From positions 62,001 through 126,000 of the forward strand of contig JAFKAC010000035.1 of assembly GCA_025766275.1 (NCBI GenBank): a DNA stretch of 64,000 bases, written 5' to 3'. Below are positions 1 to 13,008 of this stretch, one piece after another. The position numbers and the translations under genes were made by a program. The notes beneath the pieces are model-generated. The model searched no databases, was not told where the DNA came from, and worked only from the letters and a program-made list of their open reading frames with translations. The stretch's first letter is position 1, and each line of letters starts with the position of its first letter. The stretch comes from Lactarius indigo. Lineage: Eukaryota > Basidiomycota > Agaricomycetes > Russulales > Russulaceae.

Positions 1-3000
1 GTTCTTGTTCTGGGCGCTGACTTCCGCCCCATGTTGGAGTAATAGCCTCACGGTCTCTACGTAACCATGAAACGATGCACAGTGCAATGGTGTATAGCCT
101 TTGTCGTTTGCAGCGTTGATGCGTACGCCGCGTCCTAGTAACATACGAACAATCTCCAGGTGGCCGTGCGCTGCGGCCGAATTAACTGGAGTCCAATGAT
201 CAGTTTGTTGTGAATCCGCATCTGCGCCATGCTCGAGTAACCACCACGCGACGTCGACAAGTCCATCCGCCGATGCAGCTTGCAGTAGAGTTCGGTTATT
301 ATCAGAAATGTCAAGATCCACGAGTGCGCCATGCTGATGTAATAGCTCTGCAACGCTGAAGTGTCTCATGTACAATGCCACCACTAGTGGGCAGCGATTA
401 AAACCACCCCTCGCATTTACTTGTTCAGGATGCTCGACAACGATGTGCGCTGCGAGGTCACGAAACCCGCACAACGAAGCATAATACAGTGGAGGTCCAT
501 GACAGTGACGTCTGGCGCGATATCCAAACGTCGTCAAGTGATTGTCGATGTCGTGCAACTCGAGCCACGCGGAAAAATGGGGTTTGGACGAGTCAAAAAG
601 AAGCCCCATCCCATCTTCTATGCGTGAAGACACCGTTCCGAACTTTGCATGCTCCACCCAATGCCGACTCGCATATCTCGCCAACGGGAACCTATCTTCG
701 ACTTCTTCATTGTCGATGCTGCCGTCCAACTGGAGTAAAATACCCAAGCAAGCCTGCGCGAGAGTCGTGTGTGCAGGTTCGGGAATGATATGAAAGTACG
801 AGGCGTCTCCTCTAGAAGTGGAGAGGCGATCGGAAGTCAAGAACTCCTTGACCGAAAAATGCGTAAACTGGATGACCCGAGAACCACCATCGTCAACTTC
901 GGTGATCAAGCTTGAGCATGTAGATAACACAGCCCGTTGTCGATCCTCCCATCGCCAATCCTCCTTCAAATTCGGTGTCGCTCCTTTCGCCTCATCAAAG
1001 TCAAGCGCGAGTATCTCTGCGAGCTCCTCGACACGCAGCGGCCGAGCGGCCGCAGTGAGACATTGTAACAGACGTCGGGCATGATCTCGGTTGGCCAACC
1101 CGATCTCCTTCAACACTCGCTCATATGTCTCGTCTAAAGACTTCGGCAATTCGTTGAGCGTTCGCCTGATGCTCTGCGGGAGGCAATGTTGCAACACTTC
1201 CAATTGACAAAACACCCATCGGAACCTGTCAAATACTCAGTAACCGTGCTCAAAACCCTTGAGTACGCTTACATTCCATCAGCTCTATCTGTGAGCGTCT
1301 CAATAACCAGTTCCTTGTCCTTGTCCCTCCATCTCCACATCGCCGTATCCGAGTCCGCGTAGACAACAGATCGGATATAGTCTTCAATATCCTTCTTTTG
1401 TCCACTTTCCTCGTGAATCGAGACCGCGTGGAATGCTAGGGGCTCAAGCGCGGTTCGGATGTCGATCTCCGGACGGCTGGTGATACATATATGAAGATTG
1501 GAATGCTGGAGGCCGACAAGATCCTTCACGAGGTCGAGGACTTGTTTGCGGGAGGATGGGATTCCGGAGGTATTAGGGCATTCGTCTAGCGCGTCCAAGA
1601 TAATGTAGATTGGGCCTTGGCCGGGTAATGCGAGCATCTCTTTAAGACACGCAACCAGCACGCCGGTGTTGGGTCTACGTGCGCCATCGTCGTGCGCCTT
1701 ATAAATGCGGGAGAGTATGTCGCAACAGCTGTCGGAACGAGCCGAGAGCTGTGTTAGAAGCGAAGGAAGCAAGTTGTAGAGATTTTGTTTATTGGTGTCC
1801 CTGAAATCAAAATAGAAGTACGCCATTGAGGCTAATCCAGCCTCCCACAACGCCGTGATTTCCTGGATGATTGCGGAACTGTTTGGTGATGTAAGTTCGA
1901 TGAACTCGACAAAACATTGGTGACAAACCAAAGGATACTCTTCCCTGAGCCCGCTACAATCATCAAAAGGCGATCAAGGTCTGGGAGAACGTACATGGAC
2001 AGAAGGGCGCACGTTTGCCATGGATCCACAACGGGGATGTAGTCGACTTTGATTTCCATTCCAAGAATATACTTCCCAGGAAGAACCATGTTGCTGTGCC
2101 TTCGTGTTGAGCGGTGCACGCGATGTTTTGGTTGGTGGACGGGTCCGGCGGAGACAGCCACGCTCGGTGGTCCCTCCGTACCTGCCCCCCTGAAACGGCA
2201 TTTTAGTCCGACAACTAAAAGAAGCGGGGCTAAAGAAAGACGGACGCCTATCTTTGTCCATGTTGCTTGCCGTCTGTTGCAACAGAGCCTTCGTTTCCTT
2301 GCCGTCTAGACGTATATCAGTTTAAGATGGCGTTTGTGATAGCTGAAGTACTCAGCGTACCCTCAATAGCCACGTTGACTTGGTCGCCCACGGTTCCGAC
2401 TCCATCCTTGACATCGTGTGCGACTTTCAGGACTTGCACAATCGCCATCTGGGCCTCTTGCTGCGTCAACTTATCCAGCCTGGCCAGCGCGTCTTCCACA
2501 TCCTTCCTTCCAATCAATTTCTTCAGATATCTCTCTGAATGTCTATCAGCGACGAGCAACGTATCATCGGCGATCGACTCACTCGCTCGTCCCTGCTTCA
2601 TCTCCTTCGTCACGATCCCAAAAATCCCGAGCACCTCGACCATTATCTTCACGATCGTGTCCTTCATCGCCTCCGTCGTCGGCACCTCAGTATATGTCTC
2701 GAGCCGTCTAAAGAAGCCTTCAATACGCTCGAAGATCTCGATGAGCGCATCTTGGCTCGCGACGACATCTTTTGCCGCCTACGTAGGTCCGGTATCAGAA
2801 CGGTCGAAATAAGGGAGATCCGGGATAAATAGCTACCAAAAGGAGGACCCCGGCACCAGCGAAGATGACTTTCGCAGGTGAGAACACCTAGAGATGTGAT
2901 ATCAGATCATAGATCGTAGTAGAAGGACCGTCGGAATTGGATTCACTAATCCGACGCCCTCGCCAAGCGCGGCGGAGAAGGCATAAAGGACGTTGACGGT

Positions 3001-3234
3001 CGGAATCAACCATTTTGTCAGTTTGTCGTCGGCGGACGTAGATTGCTCGAACTGCTGGACTTGAGTTTGAAGGACGGTTAGAACGTCAGCGGGAGAGTTG
3101 CAGGACTGCAACTGGACCATCAGCGGATGCACGAGAAGGTCTTTCTTCGTCTTCTTCTCATACTCTTTGATGGAAGCATAAAATATGGTCTGGAAATTGG
3201 AAGAAGAGGAAGATGCGGGAAGTGTCTGAGACAT
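1..3234 (-). CDS. Goodbye-NACHT-ankyrin STAND receptor, copy 1 (3' end outside window)
   Basis: Predicted NLR-like signal-transducing NTPase. Exons read on the minus strand: 3234-2947, 2887-2837, 2778-2361, 2305-2246, 2189-2013, 1953-1929, 1878-1273 and 1225 to beyond position 1. The N-terminus (motifs KKTKKDLLVHPLM, LTKWLIPTVNVLYAFSA) matches the fungal STAND Goodbye domain. The NACHT part has Walker A HGKPGSGKSILC, built across the 25-nt exon 6, Walker B IYIILDALDEC and the sensor ICITSRPE. A winged-helix-like segment (LRVEELAEILALDF) follows, then ankyrin repeats still open at the window edge (QHGAEVSAQNKN). The seven upstream exons total 1625 nt, exactly as in copies 2 and 3. No stop or frameshift was seen in the frames I checked. 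The family acts in the cytosol as a ligand-gated switch; the ligand is unknown. The neighbouring ATPase pseudogene belongs to the same duplicated unit. Confidence 0.88.
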
Positions 3235-3854
3235 GGTAACTTAGCAGCAATGAGAAGAGGCGCCCGAGGGTACAGTTACTGTATAGGTTTGGCAGGTAAC
3301 GCCCACACAGCCCGACCTCGTGCGTGCCCAGGACTGTTTTGTTTTTCGAAGCCAGACTTAATTGCGGGGGGTCACTGCATCCTACTGGCTAACATGGACG
3401 GTTCGAGTGCGGTGAAGGATTTTAAGGTCGAGGGATACAGATAAGCGAATTCTCGATGCTGGGGTACCTCCACAGGAAAGGCTACGGTTATGATGATTGG
3501 CTGGGATTCACACTCGCGGTCTCGATTTAGGTCCATTAGCCAATTGGTACTCCTTCGGTTCAATCAAGAAAGAGTAAAGGTAGCTAGTTAGTTTAAGGCG
3601 ATGATAGAGGATAATGTTGGTCTCTAGGCGCGAAAAACCACTACCACTCAGCTACGTACGGAGTCCGACATTTTGAGAGTCTTATGCACGAAACACTACA
3701 GAAACAACCAAAAAAATATTATATAAAAAAAGGGAGAGTTGTTGAGCGAGCGAGTGACAAAGACAGAGAACACGCGGAGAAAAAGCAAATATAGATAGCG
3801 TCTACACCTTCTACAGTAGTAGTAAAAACACAGCAAGCAAGCGAAACCCACATC
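3235..3854. other. Spacer between NLR copy 1 and ATPase relic 1
   Basis: No gene seen. The part from about 3645 to 3854 is closely similar to 10250-10451 and 16600-16811: a run around ACAGAAACAACCAAA, then GGGAGAGTTGTTGA and a CAAGCAAGCG stretch. This is probably the old ATPase 3' flank carried with each duplication. The rest holds the 5' flank of NLR copy 1. Confidence 0.6.
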
Positions 3855-5890
3855 TTACACACTATTGTCCATGTTCACCTGCGCGTAGCCCAGCGACGCG
3901 TGGCCCCTGCCAACGCGCAGCCACTGACGCACAGCATCCCACACACCGCCCGCCACCCCGCGCACAGTCATCCACAGCGGCTCAGAACCTATAAGCTCCG
4001 CCGCCTCGTCCTGCATGACGCTCTGCGGCGGGCGTACCCACCACTTGAGGAGCAACGAGCTCGTGACGACACTGATGACGCTGACCGCCATCATCGCGCC
4101 AGCCATCTTCGGGTGCAAGTGCAGGCCGAACGGGAGGAACAGGCCCATGGCGAGCGGGATGCCGAGCACATTGTACACGCACGCCCAGACTAGGTTGCGT
4201 CGGATCGTGCTGAAGACCGAGCGCGGCTACTACGTCTAATAGGTCAGAGCACATCAGGACGATGTCCGCAGCTTCGGTCGCTAGGGACGTCCCCGACGAC
4301 AGCGCGATGCAGACAGTAGCTGCTGCGAGCGCAGACGAGTCGTTGATCTCTGTCCCCGACCTGCATTTATCGTACCGTTAGCGTGAAGAGCGAGCCGACA
4401 CTCACCATCGCTGCGCCCCCCCTTTCCTTCTCCACCAGCTCCGCAACGACTGCCGCCTTGCCCTTGGGACTCATATCGACCCACACGCCCTCAGGTGCAA
4501 TCCCGACCTGGCACACAACGACGAGCGCAGTCGAGCGCCTGTCGCCCGTCATCAAGTTCACATCGGTCTGCGCGATGAAACGACCCACACTGTGTACTTC
4601 CGCCGCGACGGCGACGGTCACGCGCACAACTTGGCCCGCGATGCTGTCTTGTCCAGCACGATGCGTTTCGGGCTGTGACTCGCCTCTAGCGCACTTCCGC
4701 CCTTGGTCAGGATTCCGTTCTTCGCCCCAATGCACATGTCGACTATGATCGCCGCGAGAGATATTACGGTAGAGACAAAGTAGCCGGCGATGCGGTCGGC
4801 GAAAGCTTCGATTGGGGCCTCGGACGTCTAGGCGTCCTCGACAGCTTGACGATCTGTGCCAGTGCGGTGCCCTTCCTGCCCGCATGGCCATCATGTCGAA
4901 CGTGCCGAGGCCATCGACCGTCGCTCCATCACGGAATCGCCAACTTGCTCGAGAACCAGGACGGGCTCACCTGTGATGGCACTGTCATCGATGCTTGAGC
5001 TGCCCCGCACAACAGTTCCGTCTGCAGGCACCTTGTCACTCGGCATGACCTCGACCATATCCCCAATCTGCAAAAGCTCCATCAGGACCTTCTTTTCTGA
5101 GTGCACGTAGCGTCCATGTACATAATTGCCATGGAGGGCGCAAGTGCTATCAAATCAGTGAGCGCCGCGCTCAGGCTGGTCTTGCCTTTGGCAGAGTTCT
5201 CCTGATAACGACCGAGGGATACAAACACGCGCTGGTATCGAAAAAGACAAATGGGGGTATGTTAGCGTCCGGGTTGAACATGACGGCGATGAGAGTGAAT
5301 TGGGAATAAAAAATATGTTGCAGGAGTGCCTAGCGTCACAAGCATATCCACGATTGCCGTTTTGTGCTTGGGTGCCTTGTACGCCTTCCGGCAAAGCCGA
5401 CCCAGAACTACTGTACGCTGGGGTAGAGATGCTGGCAACGAGGAGATAATCAAGAGGGACGCCGATAATGACGTTGAAATGACAATGGGATGCAAGATAT
5501 GACTCGGAGGAGCGATCATTCTGATAAAAAAAGTACCGGAAGAGCACCACCTCGCACGGTGCAGACGACCGAGACTTTGGCTGTTTGGGCCGGTCTATGC
5601 CGGAGCAACGAAGGAGTGGCGGCAGCGGGCCGGCACGTGCTCGCTTCTCTTCTTCATGCCACCGTCCGGCGTCTTCCCAAGCTCTTGGCCGGGAAGGAGA
5701 GTAAGGCGGTGACTCCCGAAGACTGTCATAAAGGCCACCGCAACGCCAGTGATACCGGGCATTTTTGTTCGGTCTCAACGGTAGACACGCAAGGGGCGTG
5801 CGTCATTCCATAGTTCAAAGTGATCTCGTCCGAACGAGTTGGCGAAGTGAACGTAGCGTCGAAACCAATGTCAGATATACTTCCTGGATG
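3855..5890 (-). pseudogene. Decayed copper-ATPase copy (relic 1)
   Basis: Reads as scattered fragments of the intact copper-ATPase at 16812-19956, in several frames. Recognisable parts are the C-terminal segment ([18 protein letters not shown]), pieces around DKT, ITGEPV and [10 protein letters not shown], and a second metal-binding domain in which the CxxC motif GMTCASC has become GMTHAPC. Large internal pieces are missing: the membrane segment with the CPC metal site, the stretch from the phosphorylation loop to the GQGVRA region, and the part between FIAQTDV and NLMTGD. The first heavy-metal domain is absent. Frameshifts break the rest, so no pump can be made. The same deletions occur in relic 2, so they predate the copying of this unit. 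Confidence 0.9.
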
Positions 5891-6419
5891 AGGACAGCGG
5901 GCGGACACAGGCCTAGTTAATGACCCTCTGCCGGCGCTACTCCACTTGCACATCTTCTCGCTGATCGCTACATGTTGTTCAAGACGTAATACTCTTAAGG
6001 ACCAATGTATTGTTAGCTGCAATAGGACATATCGACGGATGTATGAGAAACAATAGAAAAGACATAAAAATAAGGGAAAGGAGTAAAGTAAACAAGTCTT
6101 ACGAGTCTCCGAGACAAAAGGCGATGCGGTGCGAAGTTAGAAAGGGGAGGAAAAGGGCGCGCGAGACCCCTATAGTGTCTGAAACAAAATAACTCGTGTT
6201 GAGGCAGAATGTATACGGAAGTAAGGTAAAGGCGAGAATAAAGCTAGTAAACTTAACAGAAATAGAGTGCGAAACGTCCGAGTCTTCAGAATGGCTGCGA
6301 GGAAGCGTGGGGGTGATACATTCCAAGCGTGCCTATATGAATACGGGCAAAAGTGATCGCACATACTATCACGGTGACTTGACATATCGTTGTAAAGTGA
6401 CCTATAGAACTCTATCTAT
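5891..6419. other. Spacer between ATPase relic 1 and NLR copy 2
   Basis: No gene seen. Nearly the same sequence occurs at 12476-13008, so this is part of the duplicated unit: the 5' remains of the ATPase relic and the 3' flank of the NLR gene. An A/G-rich stretch around 6040-6110 is shared by both copies. Confidence 0.6.
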
Positions 6420-9400
6420 TTACCCACCATGCTCCGTCAACATCTGTACGATCACATTATTTCCCTCTCCTGATGCCACCTCCAATGGCGTCCTTCCTTC
6501 CTTGTCCTTGGCACCCGCACTCGCGCCACGGTTGAGCAGCAATCGCACGGTCTCCGTTTCGCCTTCGGATGACGCTAGGTGCAAAGGAGTCCGCCCACCA
6601 TTGTCATTGGCATTTGAGTTCGCGCCACGGTCGAGCAGCAGGCGCACGGTCTCTGTGCGGCCTCGGGATGACGCTACGTGCAAAGGAGTCCGCCCATCCT
6701 TGTCCTTGACATTTGAGTTCGCGCCACGGTCAAGCAGTAGACGTGCAACCTCGAGTCTTCCCCTATATGATGATGCCAGATGTAATGACGTCGAGTAATT
6801 CTTACTCTGGGCGCTGACTTCCGCCCCATGTTGGAGTAATAGCCTCACGATCTCCACGTGACCATTGTTCGATGCCCAGTGCAATGGTGTATAGCCTAAG
6901 TCGGTTGCAGCGTTGATGCGTACGCCGCGTCCTAGTAACATCCGAACAATCTCCAGGTGGCCGTGCGCTACGGCCACATTAACTGGAGTCCAATGATTAG
7001 ATTGTTGTGAATCCGGATCTGCGCCATGTTCGAGTAACCACCGCGCGACGTCGACAAGTCCATCCGCCGATGCAAGCATCAGTGGAGTTCGGTTTTCATT
7101 GGAAAGATCAATATCCACGACTGCGCCATGCTGATGTAATAGCTCAGCCACGTCAAAGTGTCTGTTGCACAATGCCGCCACTAGTGGGCTGCAATTACGA
7201 CCACCCCTCGCATTTACTTGCTCAGGATGCTCGACAATGATGTGCGCTGCGAGGTCATGAAACCCGCACAACGAAGCATAATACAATGGAGATCCATGAC
7301 CGGGACTTTTGAGGGGATACCGATTCCCCAGCGGGCGATCGTCGATGTCGTGCAACTCGAGCCACGCGGAAAAATGGGGTTTGGTCGAGTCAAAAAGACG
7401 TCGCATGCCATCTTCTATGTGTGAAGACACCGTTCCGAACTGCGCATGCTCCACCCAATACCAACTCGCATATGTCGCCAATGGGAACCTATCTTCGACT
7501 TGTTTATTGTCGACGCTGCCGTCCAACTGGAGTAAAATACCCAAGCAAGCCTGGCTGAGAGTCGCGTGTGCAGGTTCGGGAGTGACATGAAAGTACGAGG
7601 CGTCTCCTCTAGAGGCGAGAAGGCGATCGGAAGTCAAGAATTCCTTGACCGAAAAATGCGAAAACTGAATGGCCCGGTAATAACCATTGTCGACTTCGGT
7701 GATCAAGCTTGAGCATGTAGATAGCACGGCCCGTTGTCGATCCTCCCACCGCCAATCCTCCTTCAGCTTCGGTGTCGCTCCTTTGGCCTCGTCATAGTCA
7801 AGCGCGAGTATCTCTGCGAGCTCCTCGATACGCAGCGGCCGAACGGCCGCAGTGAGACATTGCAACAGACGTAGAGCATGGTCTCGATTGGCCAACCCGA
7901 TCTCCTTTAATACCCGCTCATATGTCTCGTCCAATGATTTCGGCAATTCATTAAGCGTTCGCCTGATGCTCTGCGGAAGGCAATGTTGCAACACTTCCAG
8001 TTGACAAAATACCCATCGGAACCTGTCAATTTACTCAGTGACCGTGCTCAAAATCCTAGAGTACGCTTACATTCCGTCGGCTCTATCCGCCAGCGTCTCA
8101 ATAACCAGCTCCTTGTCCTTGTCCCTCCATCTCCTCATCGCCGTATCCGATTCCGCGTAGACAACAGATCTAATATAATCTTCGATATCCTTCTTTTGTC
8201 CACTTTCCTCGTGAATCGAGACCGGCTGAAACGCTAGGGGCTCGAGTGCGGCGGAGATGTCGACCTCTGGACGGCTGGTGATACATATATGAAGATTGGA
8301 AAGCTGGAGGCCGACGAGGTCCTTTACGAGGTCGAGGACTTGTTTGCGGGAGGATGGGATTCCAGATGTATTGGGGCATTCATCTAGCGCGTCCAAGATA
8401 ATGTAGATTGGGCCTTGGGGGGGTAACGCGAGCATCTCTTTAAGACACGCAACCAGCACACTGGTGCTGGGCTTACGTGCGCCGTCGCCGTGTTTCCTAT
8501 AAATTTGGGAGAGTATATCGCAACAACTGTCGGAACAAGCAGAGAGCTGTGTAAGAAGCGAAGGAAGCAAGTTGTGAAGGTTTTGTTTGTCGGTGTCCCG
8601 GAAATCAAAATAGAAGTACGCCATCGAGGCTAATCCAGCCTCCCACAACGCTGTGATTTCTTGGATGATGGCGGAGCTATTTGGTGATGTAAGTTCGGCG
8701 AATCTGACAACAAATTGGTGACAAACCAAAGGATACTCTTCCCTGAGCCCGCTACAATCATCAGACGCGATCAAGGTCTGAGAGAACGTAAATGGACAGA
8801 AGGGCGCACGTTTGCCGTGGATCCACAACAAGGAGGTGGTCGACTTGGATTTCCATTCCAAGAATATACTTCCCAGGAAGAACCATGTCGCCGTGCCTTC
8901 ATGTTGAGCAGTGCACGCGAGATTTTGGTTGGTGGACGGGTCCGGCGGAGACAGCCACGCTCGGTGATCCTTCCGTACCCGGCTTCCTAAAGCGGCATTT
9001 CAGTCCGGTAACTAAGAGAAGCGAGGCTAAAGAGTCACGAACGGTTTTCTTCGTCGATCTTGTTTGCCGTCTGTTGCAATAGAGCCTTCGTTTCCTTGCC
9101 GTCTAGACATGTATGAGTTTAACATGGCGTTTGTGATAGCTGAAGTGCCGAGCATACCTTCAATAGCCACGTTGACTTGGTCGCCCACGATTCCGACTCC
9201 ATCCTTGACATCGTGTGCGACTTTCAGGACTTGCACAATCGCCATCTGGGCCTCTTGCTGCGTCAACTTATCCAGCCTGGCCAGCGCGTCTTCCACATCC
9301 TTCCTTCCAATCAATTTCTTTAAATATTTCTCTGAATATCTATCAGCGAGAAGCAATATATTATCAGTGATTGACTCACTCGCTCGTCCCTGCTTTATCT

Positions 9401-10031
9401 CCTTCGTCACAATCCCAAAAATTCCAAGCACCTCAACCATTATCTTTACGATCGTGTCCTTCATCGCCTCCGTCGTCGGCACCTCAGTATATGTCTCGAG
9501 CCGTCTGAAGAAACTCTCAATGCGGTCGAAGATCTCGATGAGCGCATCTTGGCTCGCGACGACATCTTTTGCCGCCTACGTAGGTCCGGTATCAGAACGG
9601 TCGAAATAAGGGAGATCCGGGATAAATAGCTACCAAAAGGAGGACCCCGGCACCAGAAAAGATGACTTTGGCGGGTGAGAACACCTAGAGATATGATATC
9701 AGATCATAGATCGTAGTAGAAGGATCGTCGGGATTGGATTCACTAATCCGACGCCCTCGCCAAGCACGGCGGAGAAGGCATAAAGGACGTTGACGGTCGG
9801 AATCAACCATTTTGTCAGTTTGTCGTCACCGGACGTAGATTGCTCGAACTGCTGGACTTGAGTTTGAAGGACGGCGAGGATGTCGGTGGGAGAGTTGCAG
9901 GTCTGCAGCTGGACCATTAACGGATGCAGGAGGAGGTCTTTCTTCGTCTTCTTCTCATATTCTTTGATGGAAGCATGAAAAATGGCCTGGAAATTGGAAG
10001 AAGAGGAAGATGCGGGAGGTGTCTGAGACAT
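6420..10031 (-). CDS. Goodbye-NACHT-ankyrin STAND receptor, copy 2
   Basis: Complete NLR-like receptor of 1075 aa. Exons on the minus strand: 10031-9744, 9684-9634, 9575-9158, 9102-9043, 8986-8810, 8751-8727, 8676-8071 and 8022-6420. The sum of 3228 nt is divisible by three. The Goodbye domain covers roughly aa 1-250. NACHT starts near aa 320, with Walker A GSGKS at about 332-336 split by introns, Walker B ILDALDEC near 430 and ITSRPE near 480. Ankyrin repeats run from about aa 780 to the end, several of them nearly identical 33-residue modules (DGRTPLHVASS, GGRTPLHLASS). MSQTPP was chosen as the start because it matches copies 1 and 3; an in-frame upstream ATG at 10145 adds unconserved residues. 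Regulation is not visible. Confidence 0.92.
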
Positions 10032-10451
10032 GGTAACAGCAATGAGGAGAGGCGCCCGAAGGTACGGTACTGTATGGGTTTGGCAGGTACAGTAACGCCC
10101 GCACAGCCCGACCTCGTACGTGCCCAGAACTGTTTTGCTTTTCAAAGCCAGACTTAGGTGAGGGGGTTACTGCATCCTACTAGCCGACATGGAGAGTTCG
10201 AGTACGGTGAAGGATTTTCTCTAGGCGCGAAAAACAAATACCCATTAGCTACGTACGGAGTCCGACATTTTCAGAGTCCCATTCTACAAAACACTACAGA
10301 AACAACCAAAAAAAAATAGTATATAAAAAAAGGGAGAGTTGTTGACCGCGCGGGTGACAAAACACGCGGAGAAAAAGCGAATACAGATAGATAGCGTCTA
10401 CACCTCCCACAGTAGTAGTAAAAGCACAGCAAGCAAGCGGAAACCCACATC
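10032..10451. other. Spacer between NLR copy 2 and ATPase relic 2
   Basis: No gene seen. Homologous to 3235-3854 but about 200 bp shorter. It contains the NLR 5' flank and the A-rich ATPase 3' flank shared by all three units. Confidence 0.6.
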
Positions 10452-12475
10452 TTACACACTATCGTCCATGTTCACCTGCGTGTAGCCCAGTGACGCGTGG
10501 CCCCTGCCAACGCGCACCATCTCACGCACAGCATCCCACACGCCGCCCGCCGCCCCGCGCAGTCACCCACAGCGGCTCAGAGCCTGCCAGCGCCGCTGCC
10601 TCGTCCTGCATGACGCTCTGCGGCGGGCGTACCCACCACTTGAGGAGCAACGAGCTCGTGACGACGCTGACCGAGCTGAACGCCATCATCGCGCCAGCCA
10701 TCATCAGGTGCAGGTGCAGGCCGAACGGGAGGAACAGGCCCATGGCAAGCGGGATGCCGAGCACGTTGTACACGCACGCCCAGACTAGGTTGCGTCGGAT
10801 CGTGCTGAAGACCGAGCGCAGCTACTACGTCTAATAGGTCAGAGCGCATCAGGACGATGTCCGCAGCTTCGGTCCCTACGGACGTCCCCGACAACAGCGC
10901 GATGCCGACAGTAGCCACTGCGAGCGCAGACGAGTCGTTGATCCTTGTCCCCGACCTGCATTTATCAAACCGTTAGCGCGAAGAGCGAGCCGACACTCAC
11001 CATCGCTGCGCCCCCGCTTTCCTTCTCCACCAGCTCCGCAACGACTGCAGCCTTGCCCTTGGGACTCATATCGACCCACACGCCCTCAGGTGCAATCCCG
11101 ACCTGGCACACAACAACGAGCGCAGTCGAGCGCCTGTCGCCCGTCATCAAGTTCACATCGGTCTGCGCGACGAAACAACCCACACGATGTACTTCCGCCG
11201 CGACGGCGACGGTCACGCGCGCACAACTTGGCCCGTGATGCTGTCTTATCCAGCACGACGCGTTTCGGGCTATGACTCGCCTCCAGCGCACTTCCGTCCT
11301 TGGCCAGGATTCCGTTCTTCGCCCCAATGCACATGTCGACTATGATCGCCGCAAGAGATATTACGGTAGAGACAAAGTAGCCGGCGATGCGGTCGGCGAA
11401 AGCTTCGATTGGGGCCTCGGACGTCTAGGGTCCTCGACAGCTTGACAATCTGTGCCATTGTGGTGCCCCTTCCTGCCCGCATGACCATCATGTCGAACGC
11501 GCCGAGGCCATTGACCGTCGCTCCATCACGGACTCGCCAACTTGCTCGAGGACCGGGACGGGCTCACCCGTAATGGCACTTTCATCGATGCTTGAGCTGC
11601 CCCGCACAACAGTGCCGTCTGCCAGCACGTTGTCACCCGGCACGACCTTGACCGTATCTCCAATCTGCAAAAGCTCTGTCAGGTCCTTCTTTTCTGAGTG
11701 CACGTAGCATCCGTATAGACAAGTGCAATGGAGGGCGCAAGTGCCATCAAATCAGTGAGCGCTGCGCTCAAGCTGGTCTTGTCTTTGGCAGAGTTCTCCT
11801 GATAACGACCGAAGGATACAAACACGCGCTAGTATCGAGAAAGACAAATGTAGGTATGTTAGTGTCAGGGTCGAACATGGCCGCAATGAGAGTGAATTGG
11901 GAATAAAAATATGTTGCAGGAATGCCGAGCGTCACCACGACTGCCGTTTTGTGCTTGAGTGCCTTGTACGCCTTCCGGTAAAGCCGACCCAGAACTACTG
12001 TACGCTGGGGTGAGGATGCTGGCAACGAGGAGATAACCGAGAGGGACGCCGATAATGACGTTGAAGTGACAATGGGATGCAAGATATGACTTGGAGGAGC
12101 GATCATGCTGATAAAAAAAGTACCGGAAGAGCACCACCTCGCACGGTGCAGACGACCGAGACTTTGGCTGTTTGGGCCGGTCTATGCCGGAGCAACGAAG
12201 GAGTGGCGGCAGCGGGCCGGCACGTGCTCGCTTCTCTTCTTCATGCCACCGTCCGGCGTCTTCCCAAGCTCTTGGCCGGGAAGGAGAGTAAGGCGGTGAC
12301 TCCCGAAGACTGTCATAAAGGCCACCGCAACGCCAGTGATACCGGGCATTTTTGTTCGGTCTCAACGGTAGACACGCAAGGAGCGTGCGTCATTCCATAG
12401 ATCAAAGTGATCTCGTCCGAACGAATTGGCGAAGTGAACGTAGCGTCGAAACTAATGTCAGATATACTTCCTGGA
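10452..12475 (-). pseudogene. Decayed copper-ATPase copy (relic 2)
   Basis: Close relative of relic 1, with the same lost blocks: CPC membrane segment, most of the nucleotide-binding loop after DKT, and the block before NLMTGD. It has the same damaged second metal site (GMTHAPC). Recognisable pieces are [18 protein letters not shown] near the C-terminus, [21 protein letters not shown], a DKTA junction and [15 protein letters not shown]. Frames change repeatedly. It cannot encode a transporter. It has a few small differences from relic 1, such as loss of a short segment near 11940. Confidence 0.9.
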
Positions 12476-13008
12476 TGAGGACAGCGGGGGGACACAGACC
12501 TAGTTAATGACCCTCTTCCGGCGCTACTCCACTCGGACATCCTCTCGCTGATCGTTACATGTTTTTCATGACGTAGTACTCTCTCAAGGACCAATGTATT
12601 GTTAGTTGCAATACGACATATAGACGAATGTGTGAGAAACAATAGAAAAGACATAAAAATAAGGGAAAGGGGTAAAGTAAACAAGTCTTACGAGTCTCCG
12701 AGACAAAAGGCGATGCGGTGCGAAGTTGGAAAGGGGAGGAAAAGGGCGAGCGAGACCCCTATAGTGTCTGAACAAAATGACTCGCGATTGAGGCAGAATG
12801 TATACGGAAGTAAGGTAAAGACGAGAATGAAGCTAGTAAACTTAACAGAAATAGAGTGCGAAACGTCCGAGTCTTCAGAATGGCCGCGAGGATGCGCGGC
12901 GGTGGTACATGCCAAGCGTGCCTATATGAATACGGGCAGAAGGGATCGCCCATACTATCACGGCGACTTGACATACTGTTGTAAAGTGACCTATAGAACT
13001 CTATCTAT
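12476..13008. other. Spacer between ATPase relic 2 and NLR copy 3
   Basis: No gene seen. Nearly the same sequence as 5891-6419, marking the repeat of the whole unit. Confidence 0.6.

Noticed and set aside
2267..2812. 181-codon plus-strand open frame repeated at 9064-9609 and 15350-15895
   Set aside because: It lies antisense to the Goodbye-domain exon 3 of each NLR copy. Its persistence follows from homology of the coding strand.
10032..10145. Upstream ATG at 10145 as the start of NLR copy 2
   Set aside because: The extra 38 residues are not shared with the other copies. MSQT is common to copies 1-3.
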